64,000 bases of DNA from Orientallactaga sibirica (lineage: Eukaryota > Chordata > Mammalia > Rodentia > Dipodidae), in NCBI GenBank assembly GCA_036365145.1, contig JAEOAD010000052.1:10911501-10975500 (forward strand). The letters are read 5' to 3'. The notes below the pieces were generated by a model. That model made no database searches and was not told where the DNA came from. It saw only the letters and a list, made by a program, of their open reading frames with translations. Each line of letters opens with the position of its first letter. Position 1 is the first letter of the stretch. Position numbers and translations under genes: made by a program. This document shows positions 42,815 through 54,874 of this stretch, piece by piece.

Positions 42815-44660
42815 TTTTCTAGGAAGGGTCTCACTCTAGTCCAGGCTGACCTGGAATTTACTATGTAGTCTAAAGGTGGCCTCAAACTCATGGTGATCCG
42901 CCTACCTCTGCCTCCCAAGTGCTGGGATTTAAAGGCATGTGCTACCATGCCTGGCTTTTTTTTTTTTGGGGGGGGACGCGGTTTCAAGGTAGGGTTTCAT
43001 TCTAGCCCAGGATGACCTGGAATTCACTATGTAGTCTCAGGGTGGCCTTGAACTCACAGTGATCCTCCTACCTTTGCCTCCAGAGTGCTGGGATTAAAGG
43101 CATGGGCAAACTTTAAAGATAGATTTGCTCCTATATATGCTTTTATACTGTTTTGTAAAAATTCTATTTATTTGTGTGTATATGGGCCTACCCAGGCTTT
43201 CTTGCTGCTTGAAAATGAACTCCACTTTTAAAAACTATACCACTTTTTTACTTATGAGAGATAGATTATGGATGCCCTAGGGCCTCTACCCACTGCAAAC
43301 AAATTCCAGAGTCATGCACCACTTTGTGCATCTGGCTTACATGGGTACTGGGGAATTGAACCTGGGTCCTTAGGCTTCACAGGCAAGTGCCTTAACTGCT
43401 AAGCCATCTCTCCAGCCCCTGAACTCTTTTTTTTTTTTTTTTTTTTCGAGGTAGGGTCTCACTGTAGCCCAGGCTGACCTGGAATTCACTATGTAGTCTC
43501 AGGGTGGCTTCAAACTCATGGTGATCTTACTACCTCTGCCTCCTGAGTGCTGGGATTAAAGGCGTGTGCCACCATGCCCTGCTTGAACTCCCATTTTTTA
43601 TCTGGCTTTATGTGGTTTGTGGGGACTCAAACACAGTTTGACAGGCTTTGCAAACAAAGCATCGCTAACTGCTGAGTCATCTCTCTAGCCCTTTATAAAC
43701 TGGTTTCAAGTGAATTATGTTTGTGACTTTTCCTGGGCATGTAGTTTAGCGAAGAATTATTAGGTCATGGTTTATACATACAAGTTTTTAAAAAACTTTT
43801 ATTTATTTATTTGTGGTGGGAGGGAAGGAGAGAGAGAATGAGAATGAGTGAAAATGAGAATGGGTGCACAAGGGACTCTTGTGCTGCAAATAAACTTCAG
43901 GTGCATGTGCTACTTTGTGCATCTCCATTTACATGGGTCCTGTGTAACTGAACCCTGGCTAGCAGGGTTTGCAAGCGAGTGCCTTAAACTGCTGAACCAT
44001 CTCCCCAGCCTCACTGTTTAAAAAAAAAAATTATTTATTTATTTATTTGAGAGAGAGAAAGAAGCAGAGAGAGAGACAAACAGAGAGAGAATGGACACAC
44101 CAGGCACTGCAAATGAACTCCAGATGCATGCACCACCTTGTACATCTGGCTTACATGGGTCCTGGGGAATTGAACCTAGGTCCTTTGGCTTTGCAGGCAA
44201 GTGCCTTAATGGCTAAGCCATTTCTCCAGCCCCCCCCAAAAAAAACTTAAATTTAAATTAAATTAAATTATTTATTTGAGAGAGAGAAAGAGTCAAAGAG
44301 AGACAGAGAGGGAGAGAATGGGCACGCCAGGGCATACAGCCACTGCAAACGAACTCCAGATGCGTGCGCCCCCTTGTGCATCTGGCTTATGTGGGTCCTG
44401 GAGAATCGAACTGGTGTCATTTGGCTTTGCAGGCAAACGCCTTAACTGCTAAGCCATCTCTCCAGCCCCCAAATTTATTTATTTGAGAGAGATAAAGAGA
44501 AAAAATGGGAGCACCAGGGCCGACAGCCACTGCAAATGAACTCCAGATGCATGTGCCACCTTGAACATCTGGATTTTCATGGGTACTGGGGAGTTGAACC
44601 TGAGTCTTTAGGTTTGCCGGCAAGTCCCTTAATTGTTAAACTATCTGTCCATCCCCAGCC
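42815..44660 (-). mobile_element. Dense minus-strand SINE block
   Basis: B1s 42815-42957, 42985-43110 and 43445-43585; tRNA-SINEs 43150-43235 (fragment), 43245-43420, 43610-43695 (fragment), 43800-44010, 44030-44232, 44262-44468 and 44472-44658. Confidence 0.8.
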
Positions 44661-44679
44661 TCACTTTAAAAAAATACTT

Positions 44680-44817
44680 TATTTTGCTGTGTGTAGTGGC
44701 TCATGCCTTTAATCCCAGCACTAGGGAGGCAGAGGTAGGAGGATTGCTGTGAGTTCGAGGCCATCCTGAGACTCATTCCAGGTCAACCTGGGGCTAGAGA
44801 GAGACCCTACCTTGAAA

Positions 44818-44861
<44 letters not shown>

Positions 44862-45251
44862 TATTAGAGAAAGGGAGAGAATGTGTGCGCCAGGGCCTAT
44901 GGCCACTGCAAATGAACTCCAGATGCATGCGTCCACCACCTGTGTATCTGGCTTACATGATACATGAATCCTGGGGAATGCAACCTGGGTCCTTTGGCTT
45001 TGCAGGCAAGCGCCTTAACTACTAAGCCATTTCTCCAACCCCAGGCTCAGTTTTTAATTAAAAAGTTATTTGTAGCCGGGCGTGGTGGCGCACGCCTTTA
45101 ATCCCAGCACTCGGGAGGCAGAGGTAGGAGGATCGCTGAGAGTTCGAGGCCACCCTGAGACTACATAGTTAATTCCAGGTCAGCCTGGACCAGAGTGAGA
45201 CCCTACCTCGCAAAACCAAAAACAAACAAACAAAAAAAAAGTTATTTGTTT

Positions 45252-45299
<48 letters not shown>

Positions 45300-45480
45300 A
45301 GGAAGAGAGAAAGAATGAAAATGTGAACATGAATTTGGGTATACCAGGGCCACCTGCCACTGCAAATGAACTCCAGATGCATGCCACTTTGCATCTGGCT
45401 TTAAGTGGGTACTGGGGAATTGAACCTGGACCAGCAAGCTTTGCAAGTATGTGCCTTTAAGCTGAGACATTTCCCCAGCT
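44680..45480. mobile_element. SINE block with TA and CA microsatellites
   Basis: B1 plus 44685-44820; (TA)n 44820-44855; tRNA-SINE minus 44860-45043; B1 plus 45074-45240 with AAAGTTATTTGT on both sides; tRNA-SINE minus 45240-45480 whose lead-in is a (CA)n run at 45256-45295. Confidence 0.85.
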
Positions 45481-45554
45481 CTATACATAACATTTTTGTA
45501 GTTTCTGATGACGTTTTGTATAAGAATATTTTATATATTCATTTATTTTTTTCT

Positions 45555-45845
45555 GGGTCTTTCTGAGGCAGGTCTCTGAGTAGCCCAGCCTTTCCTGGAA
45601 CTCATTTTTTAGTCCAGGCTGGCCTTGAATTCACAAGGATTCTCCTGTTTCAGTCTCCTGATTGCTGAGACTAAAGGCATGCACCACCATGCCTGGCCTC
45701 TACTTATTTGTTTTGCTTATTTATTTTTTTGGTCTCACACTAGCCCAGGCTGACCTGGAATTCACTATGTAGTCTCAGGGTGGCCTTGAACTCATGGTGA
45801 TCCTCCTACCTATGTCTCCCCAAGGCGTGCGCCACCATGCCTGGC
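45555..45845 (-). mobile_element. Two B1s (-)
   Basis: Diverged B1 45560-45700 and a better-preserved B1 45730-45845. Confidence 0.78.
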
Positions 45846-46205
45846 TTCTTTCTGCTTTTGTGAAGTGTCTGTTAGCTATTTGAGTGTTTAATTTCTTCAT
45901 ATAGATTTGTAGCTCTATTCTATTTCCAGTTCTTTGTTAACTATGGTTTCCGTATTTCAAGCATCTTGAATTCATGTGGGCTTGGGTCTTGGTGTAGCAG
46001 AGTTCTTAATTTTACAGATCTGCATGTCCCTTGGCTTGTGTTTTTGCCTTTGACATGTCTACTTCTCTGTCACAAAGTGACTTTTCTGTTTTTTCTAGGA
46101 GCCATGTCTTTCCCTTTCTTACTCAGCTCTTTAATTCATCTGAGTGCTGGTTGTATGGGTATGTACGGAGCATATTGAGTAGCGGTACATTCCATGAAAA
46201 CGTTT
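45846..46205. other. Non-SINE, T-rich stretch
   Basis: About 350 bases; the left half (TGTGAAGTGTCTGTTAGC...) has the look of a decayed LINE but cannot be assigned. Confidence 0.4.
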
Positions 46206-46432
46206 GGGGGTGTGGCTGGCGATGTCTGTTGGGTAGAGTGCTGCCTAGCATGCATGGAGCCCTGGGTTCTAGTGTCAGCACTGTATAATACTAGCTGTCA
46301 AGGCCGTACCTTTAATCCCATTATTTTTCCAATTGGGGGCAGGAAGATTTGAAGTTCAAGATCATCCTTAGCTACAAAGCAGTTTTGTGACTAGTTTGGA
46401 CTACGTGAGACCTGGTCTCAAAAAATATTTTC
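46206..46432 (+). mobile_element. B4-type SINE (tRNA/ID head fused to B1-like body)
   Basis: The head contains GGTAGAGTGCTGCCTAGCAT and GGAGCCCTGGGTTCTAGTGTCAGCAC. The second half has CTTTAATCCCATTA, AGTTCAAGATCATCCTTAGC and GAGACCTGGTCTCAAAAAA. This is the B4 arrangement and an older stratum than the dominant SINEs. Confidence 0.7.
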
Positions 46433-46449
46433 CCCCTGCCTTGATACAG

Positions 46450-47400
46450 TTTTTTTTTTTTTTTTTTTTGTTAGCCTAAGCTGGCCTTAAATTCACAATA
46501 GTCCTGCCTCCGTCTCTTGAGTACTGGAATTACTACCATATTTACCTCACATTAACTAAACTAATTAATTTGCACCTGTCTGTTTACATATATACCAGGG
46601 CCTCTTTTTCCCAGCAAATGAACACTAGACACTTGCCCTACTTTTTGTGTCCTGTTTACGTGAGTGGCTTAGGAATTGAATCCTGGGCCTGTAGGCTTTG
46701 CAAGTAAATACCTTTAACTACTGAGTCATCTTCCCAGGCCCTCCCCCCCACATTAATTTTTTCTGTTAAGGTAAACATACCTGTAGAAAAGTATGTAAAT
46801 CAAGTGCATACTCTGAATATTCATAGATTTAATGTACCCTATGCAACCAGCTCCTAGTAGATTAAGAGAGAGAACAGTTTCAGAATCCCAGAGGGACACA
46901 TTGTATTACATTTTAATGTTTTCTGGAATTGGTTTATTTAATAAGTATATACTTATTGTGATAATTCTCCCCCACCCCTGTCCAAAAAACACTGGGGGCC
47001 TGTTGGTGTTGCGTTTATGCTTATAGGTGTCAAGGGATTGAGAATATATCAAAGTACAACGATTACCTTTTTGATGTGTGTTGCAGATCAAACCTAGGGC
47101 TTTGCACATATTAGGTAATTATCTACCACTCCTCTGTACCTCCCAGCTTCCGGAGCCTAATGTTTTTAAATATTTTATGTATTTATTTATTTGAGAGAAG
47201 GTAAGAAAGATAGTGGGAAAGAGGCAAACAGAGAGAGAGAATGGGCGAGCCAGGGCTTCCAGCCACTGCAAATGGATTCCAGACACATAGGCCACCTTCT
47301 GCATCTAGCTTATGTGAGTACTAGGAATTGAACCTGGGTCCTTAGGCTTTGCAGGCAAGCTCCTTAACCACTAAGCCATCTCTCCAGCTCCCAGCATCTA
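46450..47400 (-). mobile_element. Older B1 and tRNA-SINEs (-) with non-repeat interval
   Basis: Diverged B1 46455-46555; tRNA-SINE 46575-46740; non-repeat sequence 46745-47060; ID/B4-like head 47080-47145; tRNA-SINE 47165-47388. Confidence 0.7.
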
Positions 47401-47437
47401 ATGATTTTAAATAATACTTTTTGTTCCCCCAAGGCAG
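47386..47437 (+). repeat. About 50-bp direct repeat, copy 1
   Basis: CTCCCAGCATCTAATGATTT through TTGTTCCCCCAAGG occurs here and again at 47884-47934 almost without change. Each copy leads into a B1-like minus element. It may be a target duplication of unusual length or a small local duplication spanning the TTCA microsatellite between the copies. Confidence 0.7.
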
Positions 47438-48255
47438 GGTCTCACTGTAGACCTGTAACTTATTCTATAGCCCCAGGCTGGCCCTGAACTCACAGCTGTC
47501 CTAACTTAGCCTCCTGAGGGCTGAGACTAAAGGCATGAGCCCCTATATGGGGACAAAGAACAGTTGAATTGTTTGTATATGATGGATGTATATGTTTATT
47601 ATCTTGAGACATGAGCTTACACTGGACCTAGGATGGCCTGGAGTTCATTGTGCAGCCCAGGTTGGACTCACATTCATGGAGATTCTACTCCATCACTTGC
47701 TTCAGTTCTGAGATTGCAGGGTTGGCTCTCCTGTGTTTGACCTGTGATATGTGATAAACATATGAATGCACTTTATCTTTTCTTTCTTTCTTTCTTTTTT
47801 CTTTCTTTCTTTCTTTCATTCATTCATTCATTCATTCATTCATTCATTCATTTTTTTTTCTTTTTTGGTTTTTCCAAAAACCAGCTCCCAGCATCTAATG
47901 ATTTTAAATAATACTTTTTGTTCCCCCAAGGTAGGGTCTCACTCTAGCTCAGGCTGACCTGAAATTCACTTTGTAGTCTCAGGATGGCCTTGAACTCACA
48001 GTGATCCTCCTACCTCTGCCTCCCAAGTGCTGGGATTAAAGGTGTGCGCCACCATACCTGGCTATTTTTTAATTTTGTCTTTTTGCCATTTATTAGTTTT
48101 TATCATTTTGGCAGGAGCGGGTAGCGTCTCACTGTAGCCTAGGCTGATCTGGAACTCACTCTGTAGTCTCAGACTGGCCTCAAACTCACAAGGGTCCTCC
48201 TACCTTTGCCTCTGAGTGCTGGGATTAAAGGTGTGTACCACCAGACCCAGCAGGC
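47400..48255 (-). mobile_element. Diverged B1s and (TTTC)n/(ATTC)n tract
   Basis: Diverged B1 47430-47535; non-repeat plus old B1-like sequence 47540-47760; microsatellite 47775-47860; B1s 47930-48063 and 48110-48252. Confidence 0.72.
47884..47934 (+). repeat. About 50-bp direct repeat, copy 2
   Basis: This is the second copy of 47386-47437. It sits immediately after a (TTTC)n/(ATTC)n tract and a T-rich run. Confidence 0.7.
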
Positions 48256-48469
48256 TAGTTCTTACTCAAGTAATGTTATCATTACTTTTTTCTTTTGCCC
48301 TCCTACATCATTCATGACAACATGTTGTTGGGCCCAGTATTAAATAATCCTTGAGTAAGAAATGACAGCTGCTGTGAGTTGATGAAGACTCCAGCCACTT
48401 TGTATCTGGAAGACAGTATTCCAAAGCACTCCTCCCCATCCTTTGGCTCTTACTTTGCTATTTATTTAT

Positions 48470-49095
48470 TTATTGAGGCAAGCCCAACAGACTGGCCTTT
48501 TTAAAAATAAAAGCAAGAGAGAAAGAGAGAGGGAGAGAATTGGTGCACCAGGGCCTTCAGCCACTGCAATTGAACTCCAGATGCATGTATCCCTTGTGTG
48601 CATGTGTGAACTTGTGTGCTTGCGTCACTTTGTTTGTCTGGATTACTGGGACCTGGAGAGTCGAACATGAGTCCTTAGGCTTTGAAGGCAAGTGCCTTAA
48701 CTGCTAAGCCATCTCTCTAGCCCTCTTACATTCTTTTAAAATATTTTCAGCATGCCTTTAATCCCAACACTCTGGAGGCAGAGGTAGGAGGATTGCTGTG
48801 CGAGTTTGAGGCCATCCTGAGACTACATAGTGAATTCCAGGTCAGCCTGGGCTAGAATGAGACCTTACCTTCAAGAACAACAACAAAAAAATTGTTTGTT
48901 TATTTGCAAGCAGAGAGAGAGAGCAAAACAGACAGAATTGGCGAGCCAAGGCCTCTAGCCACTGCAACTGAACTCCAGATATGTGTGCCACTTTGTGCAT
49001 CTGGCATTACATGGGTACTGGGGAATTGAACTTGGGTCATTAGTCTTTGCAGGCAAATGCCTTAACTGCTGAACTACCTCTTCAGCCCTGGCTCT
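48470..49095. mobile_element. tRNA-SINE long form (-), B1 (+), tRNA-SINE (-)
   Basis: tRNA-SINE 48500-48725 with the extra GTGTGAACTTGTGTGCTTGC segment; B1 plus 48746-48892; tRNA-SINE 48895-49090. The sequence 48256-48460 to the left is non-repeat. Confidence 0.8.
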
Positions 49096-49590
49096 TACAT
49101 TCTTTCTACCATCTCTTCCATATAGATACCTAAGCCTTGAAGGGTGTCATGGGACACTTTTCCCCTAGGGAGAGGTGAACACAGGTCTTCAGCCCACATA
49201 GGGCTTACACTATAGCCCAGGTTGGCCATGCACTCATGATGATCCTCCTACATCCACCTTCCAAATGCACAGGTTACAGGAGTGACCCATACCTAGCTTT
49301 CTTCTCTCTACGTCTCTCCCCCCTTCTTTCTGTCCTCGCTCCCTTCTCCTGGTTATCAGTCCTGATCTCTCCAGTACCTCTGTTCTCAGCATACCCTGTG
49401 CCAGTTACTACACACTCCTTCCATTAATTACAGTGGCTCATTTTTGTATAATTCTCAAAAGGGCTATGGGGAACTTTAATTTATGTCACAGGTGATAGGA
49501 GGAAAACTGGATTGCTCAAGAGTAGAAGATGAGATCACCATTAGCATTTTTTAATTGTTGCTCAGAGTAGAAGGTGACATCACCACTATC
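49096..49590. other. Mostly non-repeat stretch
   Basis: About 500 bases with a faint B1-like piece near 49205-49300. There is an AGAGTAGAAG(A/G)TGA(G/C)ATCACCA direct repeat at about 49520 and 49565. Confidence 0.45.
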
Positions 49591-49665
49591 AGTTTTGTAT
49601 TCCCAGCACACACAACACTTTCTGGCACTGAGCAAGAGCTCACTAAATGGCTTCCTGAATGACTA
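49590..49665. mobile_element. Possible ancient MIR/L2 relic
   Basis: The string CAGCACACACAACACTTTCTG followed by GCACTGAGCAAGAGCTCACTAAATGGCTTCCTGAATGA resembles the common 3' part of old mammalian MIR/L2 copies (GCACTCAATAAATG...TGAATGA). A similar weak match lies at about 42280-42330. Confidence 0.35.
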
Positions 49666-49744
49666 ATCTGACTAGATTGGTATTTTTTTGTCTGACACAA
49701 ATTTTCCAAATAAGTGATGATAGTTAGCCTTAATTAAATTAAGA

Positions 49745-50715
49745 AAAAATTATTTGTGTGTGTTAATTAGTGTGCCCGGGTATCTTACCACTGCAAACAA
49801 CAGATACTTGTGTCACTTTTTTTTTTTTCTTCAAAGTAGTGTTTCAGTCTAGCCCAGGCTGACCTGGAATTCACTATGTAGTCTCAGAGTGGCCTTGAAC
49901 TCACAGCAATCCTACCTCTGCCTCCGGAGTGCTGAGATTAAAGGTGTGCACCCCCACGCCTGGCTTCGTGTCACTTTTTAATTTTTACTTATTTATTTTC
50001 CAAAGTAAGGTCTTCCTTTACCCAGGCTTACCTGGAATTTTTTTTTTTTTTTTTTTTTTGGTTTTGCGAGGTAGGGTCTCACTCTGGTCCAGGCTGACCT
50101 GGAATTAACTATGTAGTCTCAGGGTGGCCTCGAACTCTCTGCAATCCTCCTACCTCTGCCTCCCCAGTGCTGGGATTAAAGGCGTGTGCCACCACGCCCG
50201 GCTGGAATTTAATATGTATTCTCAGGATGGCCTCTGACTCATGGTGATCCTCCTTCCTGTGCCTCCTGAGCTGGGATTAAAGGTGTGCGCCATCTTTTCT
50301 GAGTGTTATTTTTTGCTTCTGCCTTTATGAGGCTGGTTGGGGAATTGAACTTGGGCTGGCATGCTTTGCAAGCACATGCTTTTAACCTCCTCAGATTCAT
50401 CATTAATTTTTTTTTTTTTTTCGATATAGGATCTCACTCTAGCCCAGGCTGACCTGGAAATCACTGTGTAGTCTCAGGCTTTCAGTGATCCTCCTATCTT
50501 GGCCTCCTGAGTGCTGGGATTAAAGGCGCACCACCATTCCTGGCTGGCTGTTTTCTTTTTGTTTGTTTGTTTATTTATTTGAGGGAGAGAATGAATATGA
50601 ATGAGCATGCCAGGGCCTTCAGCCACTGCAAACAAACTCCAGATACTTGCACCACTTTGTGCATCTGACTTACATGGGTTCTGCCTTAACCTCTAAGCCA
50701 TCTCTCCAGCCCAAG
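49745..50715 (-). mobile_element. SINE block with a B1 nested in a B1
   Basis: tRNA-SINE fragment 49750-49820; B1 49825-49967; older B1 49995-50035 plus 50210-50300, split by a young B1 at 50040-50203 (CTGGAATTT duplicated); tRNA-SINE fragment 50310-50395; B1 50415-50545; tRNA-SINE 50560-50712. Confidence 0.8.
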
Positions 50716-50775
50716 TTGTTTTCTTAATGACTGCCATTCTAAGTGGAGTGAGATGAAATCTCAATTTTCGTTCTC
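50713..50775 (-). mobile_element. Probable L1 remnant
   Basis: TGCCATTCTAAGTGGAGTGA followed by GATGAAATCTCAATTTTC resembles the conserved reverse-strand L1 segment (GCCATTCTAACTGGTGTGAG-type). It is short and diverged. Confidence 0.5.
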
Positions 50776-50779
50776 TCTC

Positions 50780-51235
50780 TCTCTGTCTGTCTGTCTCTCT
50801 TTTCCTTCCTGCCTCCCCTCCCTTCCCCTTTGTATGGGTCTAGTGTCTATTTTGTGCTACTGCTAGGCTGTTTTACTCACTATGTTACTCTTCATACTCT
50901 GGTTTTCAGACTTTTTTCCAGTTATAAAATGTGTGATTTTAAAAAAGTGGACAACTAGTTTAATGAATTGATTTACTTACCATATAATTACTGTCTTATG
51001 GCAACTTATTTTGTCTGTATCCTTGACTCCCAACATTACTCCCCTTCTAATTGACATCCCAACATTTCATTTCATGTCATTATATTCATCCTATTATTTC
51101 TTTTGTTTCGTATATGCCTTAAATGATAAAAATTTTTCCGGCATTGTGATTGTATGTCTGTAATCCCATTTCTTATGTGTGGGAGGAGAGGGTGGATGAA
51201 GCAGGAAGATTGGGAGTTGAAGAAAGGCCAATTTT
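50780..51235. other. Non-SINE stretch, possibly LINE-derived
   Basis: About 450 T-rich bases after the L1-like string. No gene is seen. Confidence 0.4.
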
Positions 51236-51810
51236 AACCGGGTGTGGTGTTGCACGCCTTTAATCCCAGCACTGGGGAGGCAGAGATAGGAGGATCACTG
51301 TGAGTTTGAGGCCAGCTTGAGAGTACATAGTGAATTTCCAGGTCAGTGTGGACCACAGTGACACCCTAACTTGAAAAACAACAACAACAACAACAAAAGC
51401 CTGTTTAAGTTATATAGCAAGGTCCTTTCTCACACTGCAAACATACAAAAGTCCATATCTACTTGTGTGAGGTTTCTTGCAGAGATCACAAACATCCCAG
51501 ATAGAACACAAGTGATACCAAAGAAATGATTCTCCCCTAGTCCAGCTTGTTGGTTTTAATTAGGATTCTGTAGAGGAGCATGCGTTGAGGGATTGTTTAC
51601 AGAATCATGGTCCACTTCTCTGTGGCTACACCACTGAAGAAAATGTTAACTGCTTTTTTTTTTTTTTTGTTCGAGGTAGGGTCTCACTCTAGCCCAGGCT
51701 GACCTGAAATTCACTATGGAGTCTCAGGGTGGCCTCTAACTCAGGAATCCTCCTACCTCAGCTTTCAGAGTGCTGAGATTAAAGGCGTGTGCCACCACAC
51801 CTGGCTGTTA
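51236..51810. mobile_element. B1 (+), non-repeat interval, B1 (-)
   Basis: B1 plus 51238-51397 with a (CAA)n tail; non-repeat 51400-51645; B1 minus 51652-51806, flanked by GTTA(A/G)CTGC. Confidence 0.8.
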
Positions 51811-52289
51811 GCTGCCTTTATACCCTGGGGAAGGGTGGTATGGGTCTTGTTATTTCTTCCCAAGCAACAACCCTTAACTGCCTCCCTGTACATCCTCAGG
51901 GAGGAGCGAGGCCTCTTGAGTCCTTTTTTCCTAGCAATCTAGTTCACTGCCTTGTGCTGGGCAGGGCCTCCTGAGCCACTCCACCTCTTCAGGACTAATG
52001 GGCTCACTCCTGTACAGGTCTCAGAAGAGCTCAAGCTCAAGTCCTGTCATGCTCAAGGACAGTGTTCTAGGGCACACCCGTACTAAAAGCATGGGTTCTT
52101 TGATGTGTTCTCTTTAAACTTGTTTAAGTTGCTATTCATATAAAAATATCCTGTATATAGATTGGTATTCATGCAATACTACCTTGATGGTCTCTCAAGG
52201 CTTTGTGCATGTCACAGATTCTGTCATTTCAACAGACTGGATCCTTTCACTTTTAGAAATTCTCACAACCTGCAGTTTGGTAATTTTTT

Positions 52290-52577
52290 TTTTTGGTGTT
52301 TCGAGGTAGGGTCTCGCTCTAGTCCAGGCTGATCTGGAATTCACTATGTACTCTCAGGGTGGCCTTGAACTCACGGCAATCCACCTACCTCTGCCTCCCG
52401 CATGCGCCACCACACCTGGCAAAACTTTCTTTCCTTCCTTCCTTCCTTCTTCCTTCCTTCCTTTTCTTTCCTTCCTTCCTTCCTTCCTTCCCTCCTCCTC
52501 CTTCCTCCTTCCTTCCCTCCTCCCTCCCTCCCTCCCTCCCTCCTCCCTCCCCTCCCCCTCCCTCCCTCCCCCTCTTT

Positions 52578-52613
<36 letters not shown>

Positions 52614-53205
52614 TCAGATTTATTTTCATTTATTTATCAGAGACAGAGAAAGAGGGAGAGAGACAGTGAGAATGGGTGTGTCAGGGCTTCTAGTCACTGT
52701 AAATGACCCACAGATGCATGCGCTACCATGTGCATCTGGCTTACATGGGACCTGGAGAATTGAACTGGGGTCATTAGGCTTCGCAGGCATGAGCCTTAAC
52801 CACTAAGCCATCTCTCCAGCCCTCTTTTTTTTAAAGATTTATTTTTGCTTTATTTATTTGTTAGAGAGAGAGAGAAAATGGGCATGCCAGGGCCTCTAGC
52901 CACTGCAAACGAATTCCAGATGCATGCGCCACCTTGTGCATCTGGCTTGTGTGGGACCCAGAGAATCGAACCTGTATCCTTAGGCTTTGCAGGCAAATGC
53001 CTTAACTGCTAAGCCATCACTCCAGCCCCTGTTTGGTAATTTTTTTTTTTTTTTTTGGTTCTTCAAGGTAGGGTCTCAGAATAGCCCAGGCTGACATGGA
53101 ATTTACTATGTAGTCTCAGGGTGGCCTCGAACTCACAGCAATCCTCCTACATCTGCCTCCTGAGTACTGGGATTAAAGGCATGTAACACCACGCCCGTCC
53201 CCAGT
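52290..53205 (-). mobile_element. SINEs of duplication B unit 1, left part
   Basis: B1 52285-52422; tRNA-SINEs 52616-52822 and 52845-53030; B1 53040-53203. The unit 2 equivalents are at about 56863-57001, 57195-57404, 57426-57608 and 57620-57782. Confidence 0.85.
52425..52615. repeat. (TTCC)n/(CCTC)n/(TTTC)n polypyrimidine tract
   Basis: About 190 bases of almost pure pyrimidine, ending in TTTC units. The unit 2 counterpart (57003-57197) has a different internal pattern. Confidence 0.92.
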
Positions 53206-53559
53206 TTGGTAATTTTATGTTCATATTTTTCTGTCCTACATATCTTATAAGAACTAGCAATTTTCTAAAGTACCACTGTATAATATGCAAACCATGTATG
53301 AAAGCTGAATTTTGTTTTTCTCGTTTTTGGTGTGGGGATTGGACTCAGGGCATTTTATATGCTAGGTAAGTAAGCTTGGTACTGCTCAGCTCCATTCCCA
53401 GCTGTCAACTTGAATTTTCTTTTTATCAAACCCAGGGTCTCACACGTGCTATGCAAACACTCTATCACGGTGTCTACACCCTTAGCCCTCTGATGTTTGA
53501 GTGTGTTTGGTATCTACTTAAGAAAATGAAAGAAACAAGTAAAAGTGGTTAGAATGATA

Positions 53560-53757
53560 TTTTTAAAAATGTTTTATTTTTATTTATTTGAGAAGGGAGA
53601 GAATGGGCACACTAGGGCACCCAGCCGCTGCAAATGAACTCCAGATGCATGTGTCACCTTGCACATCTGGCTTACATAGGACCTGAGGAACCGAACCTGG
53701 GTCTTTTGGCTTTGTAGGCAAGTGCCTTAACCACTAAGCCATCTCTCCAACCCTCCT
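53560..53757 (-). mobile_element. tRNA-type SINE (-)
   Basis: Complete short-form copy ending GCCATCTCTCCAACCC. The second copy is at 58146-58337. Confidence 0.85.
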
Positions 53758-54850
53758 TATTTCTTGATTAAAGGAGTTAGTTAGATCTACTTTTTTCATA
53801 AACAACCTGAGCCACTCCTTGGGAGGGAGTTTTTCTTTCCTAGAATTTCAATCTGACCCCAGCAGTGTGGTTGGTTAAAGTCAGCCCCCAAACTTGGTGT
53901 CATGGCTGGCCTCTTACTGAGCCAGCCCGAGTCCACACCTGTTCGGCTGTCTCAGAGTCACCTAAGTCTGAGGGTGTAAAGACCACCACAATAAGATTAT
54001 ATATATATATATTATTTTTATTTTTATTTTTTATTTTTGGAGAGAGACACAGAGAGAGACAGAGAGGGAGAGGAAGACAGATAGAGATGGGTGCGCCAGC
54101 AGCCTCTCAGCTGCTGTGAATGAAATCCAGATGTCTGTGCCCCTTTGTGGTCAAGTACAGCATTGCGCCCTTGTGTTACTTTGCATCTGGCTAAATGTGG
54201 GACCTGGAGATTGGAACCGGGTTCTTAGGCTTAGCAGGCAGGTGCCTTAACCACTAAGCCATCTCTCCAGCCCAGACTATATATATTTTTACTGCCCCCC
54301 ATAGGGTTTCACCCAGGGTGACCTGAAATTTCACTATGCAGTTTCACAGTGATCCTCCTGCCTGTGCCTCCCAAGTGTTGGGTTTAAAGGTGTGTACCAC
54401 CACACCTGGCTCAATAAGATTATAAACAGAACCTTACCCAGGTGGGTAAGGCCTTTTTTTCTGGCTTGGCACCTCTCCTGAACTTCCAGGTTCCTTCCTA
54501 GTAAGTATTCCTTCAGTCCAGCTGAGACTCCCCAATCCCACCTGGGCTCTCCCCTCCTGCCCTCCAGTCTGTTTCCTCTCTCGATCCCTTTTCACGTTTC
54601 AGACACATGCTTACTTTCTACATGGGCTCTCAGACCACATGGGTGCATTCATTCCTCCTTCCTTGGTCCATGGAGCCCCCTCTCTCTCCCATATGTTCAT
54701 GAATAAAAATGTAATGGTTCATAAATCATCCTTCTTAGTCTTGTTTTATTTTAATTCTTTGATAAAAACAGACATGAACTCAGGGCTTGGCATTCAAGGA
54801 GCTTGGCATTCAAGGACCTTTCCTGAATCCCCAAAACCCAGTTCCATGGT
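53758..54850 (+). mobile_element. LTR-like element A of duplication B unit 1 (with nested SINEs)
   Basis: This region resembles 55225-55772 in shared order: ACTCCTTGGGAGGGAG / CTCTCCAGGGAATGAG, AACTTGGTGTCATGGCTGG / AACTTGGCATCATGGCTGG, an AATAAAAATG / AATAAATAG polyadenylation-type signal, and a CTTAGTCTTGTTTTATT motif. That is the pattern of two related retroviral LTRs. A long-form SINE (53995-54275) and a B1 (54285-54412) are nested inside. No viral coding sequence was seen. The exact family and ends are uncertain. Confidence 0.6.
53995..54275 (-). mobile_element. Long-form tRNA-type SINE (-) within LTR-like element A
   Basis: It contains the extra TTGTGGTCAAGTACAGCATT and GCGCCCTTGTG segment. 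Its lead-in is a TA run and GA-rich stretch. The unit 2 copy is 58575-58857. Confidence 0.85.
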
Positions 54851-54874
54851 TGCTTGAAAGAACGGAGAAGGGAC

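Noticed and set aside
52346..52806. Ser/Phe/Leu/Pro-rich open frames over polypyrimidine tracts (also 56924-57388, 39699-39914, 41601-41858)
   Set aside because: They are translations of TTCC, TTTC and CCTC microsatellites joined to SINE sequence, with no domain.
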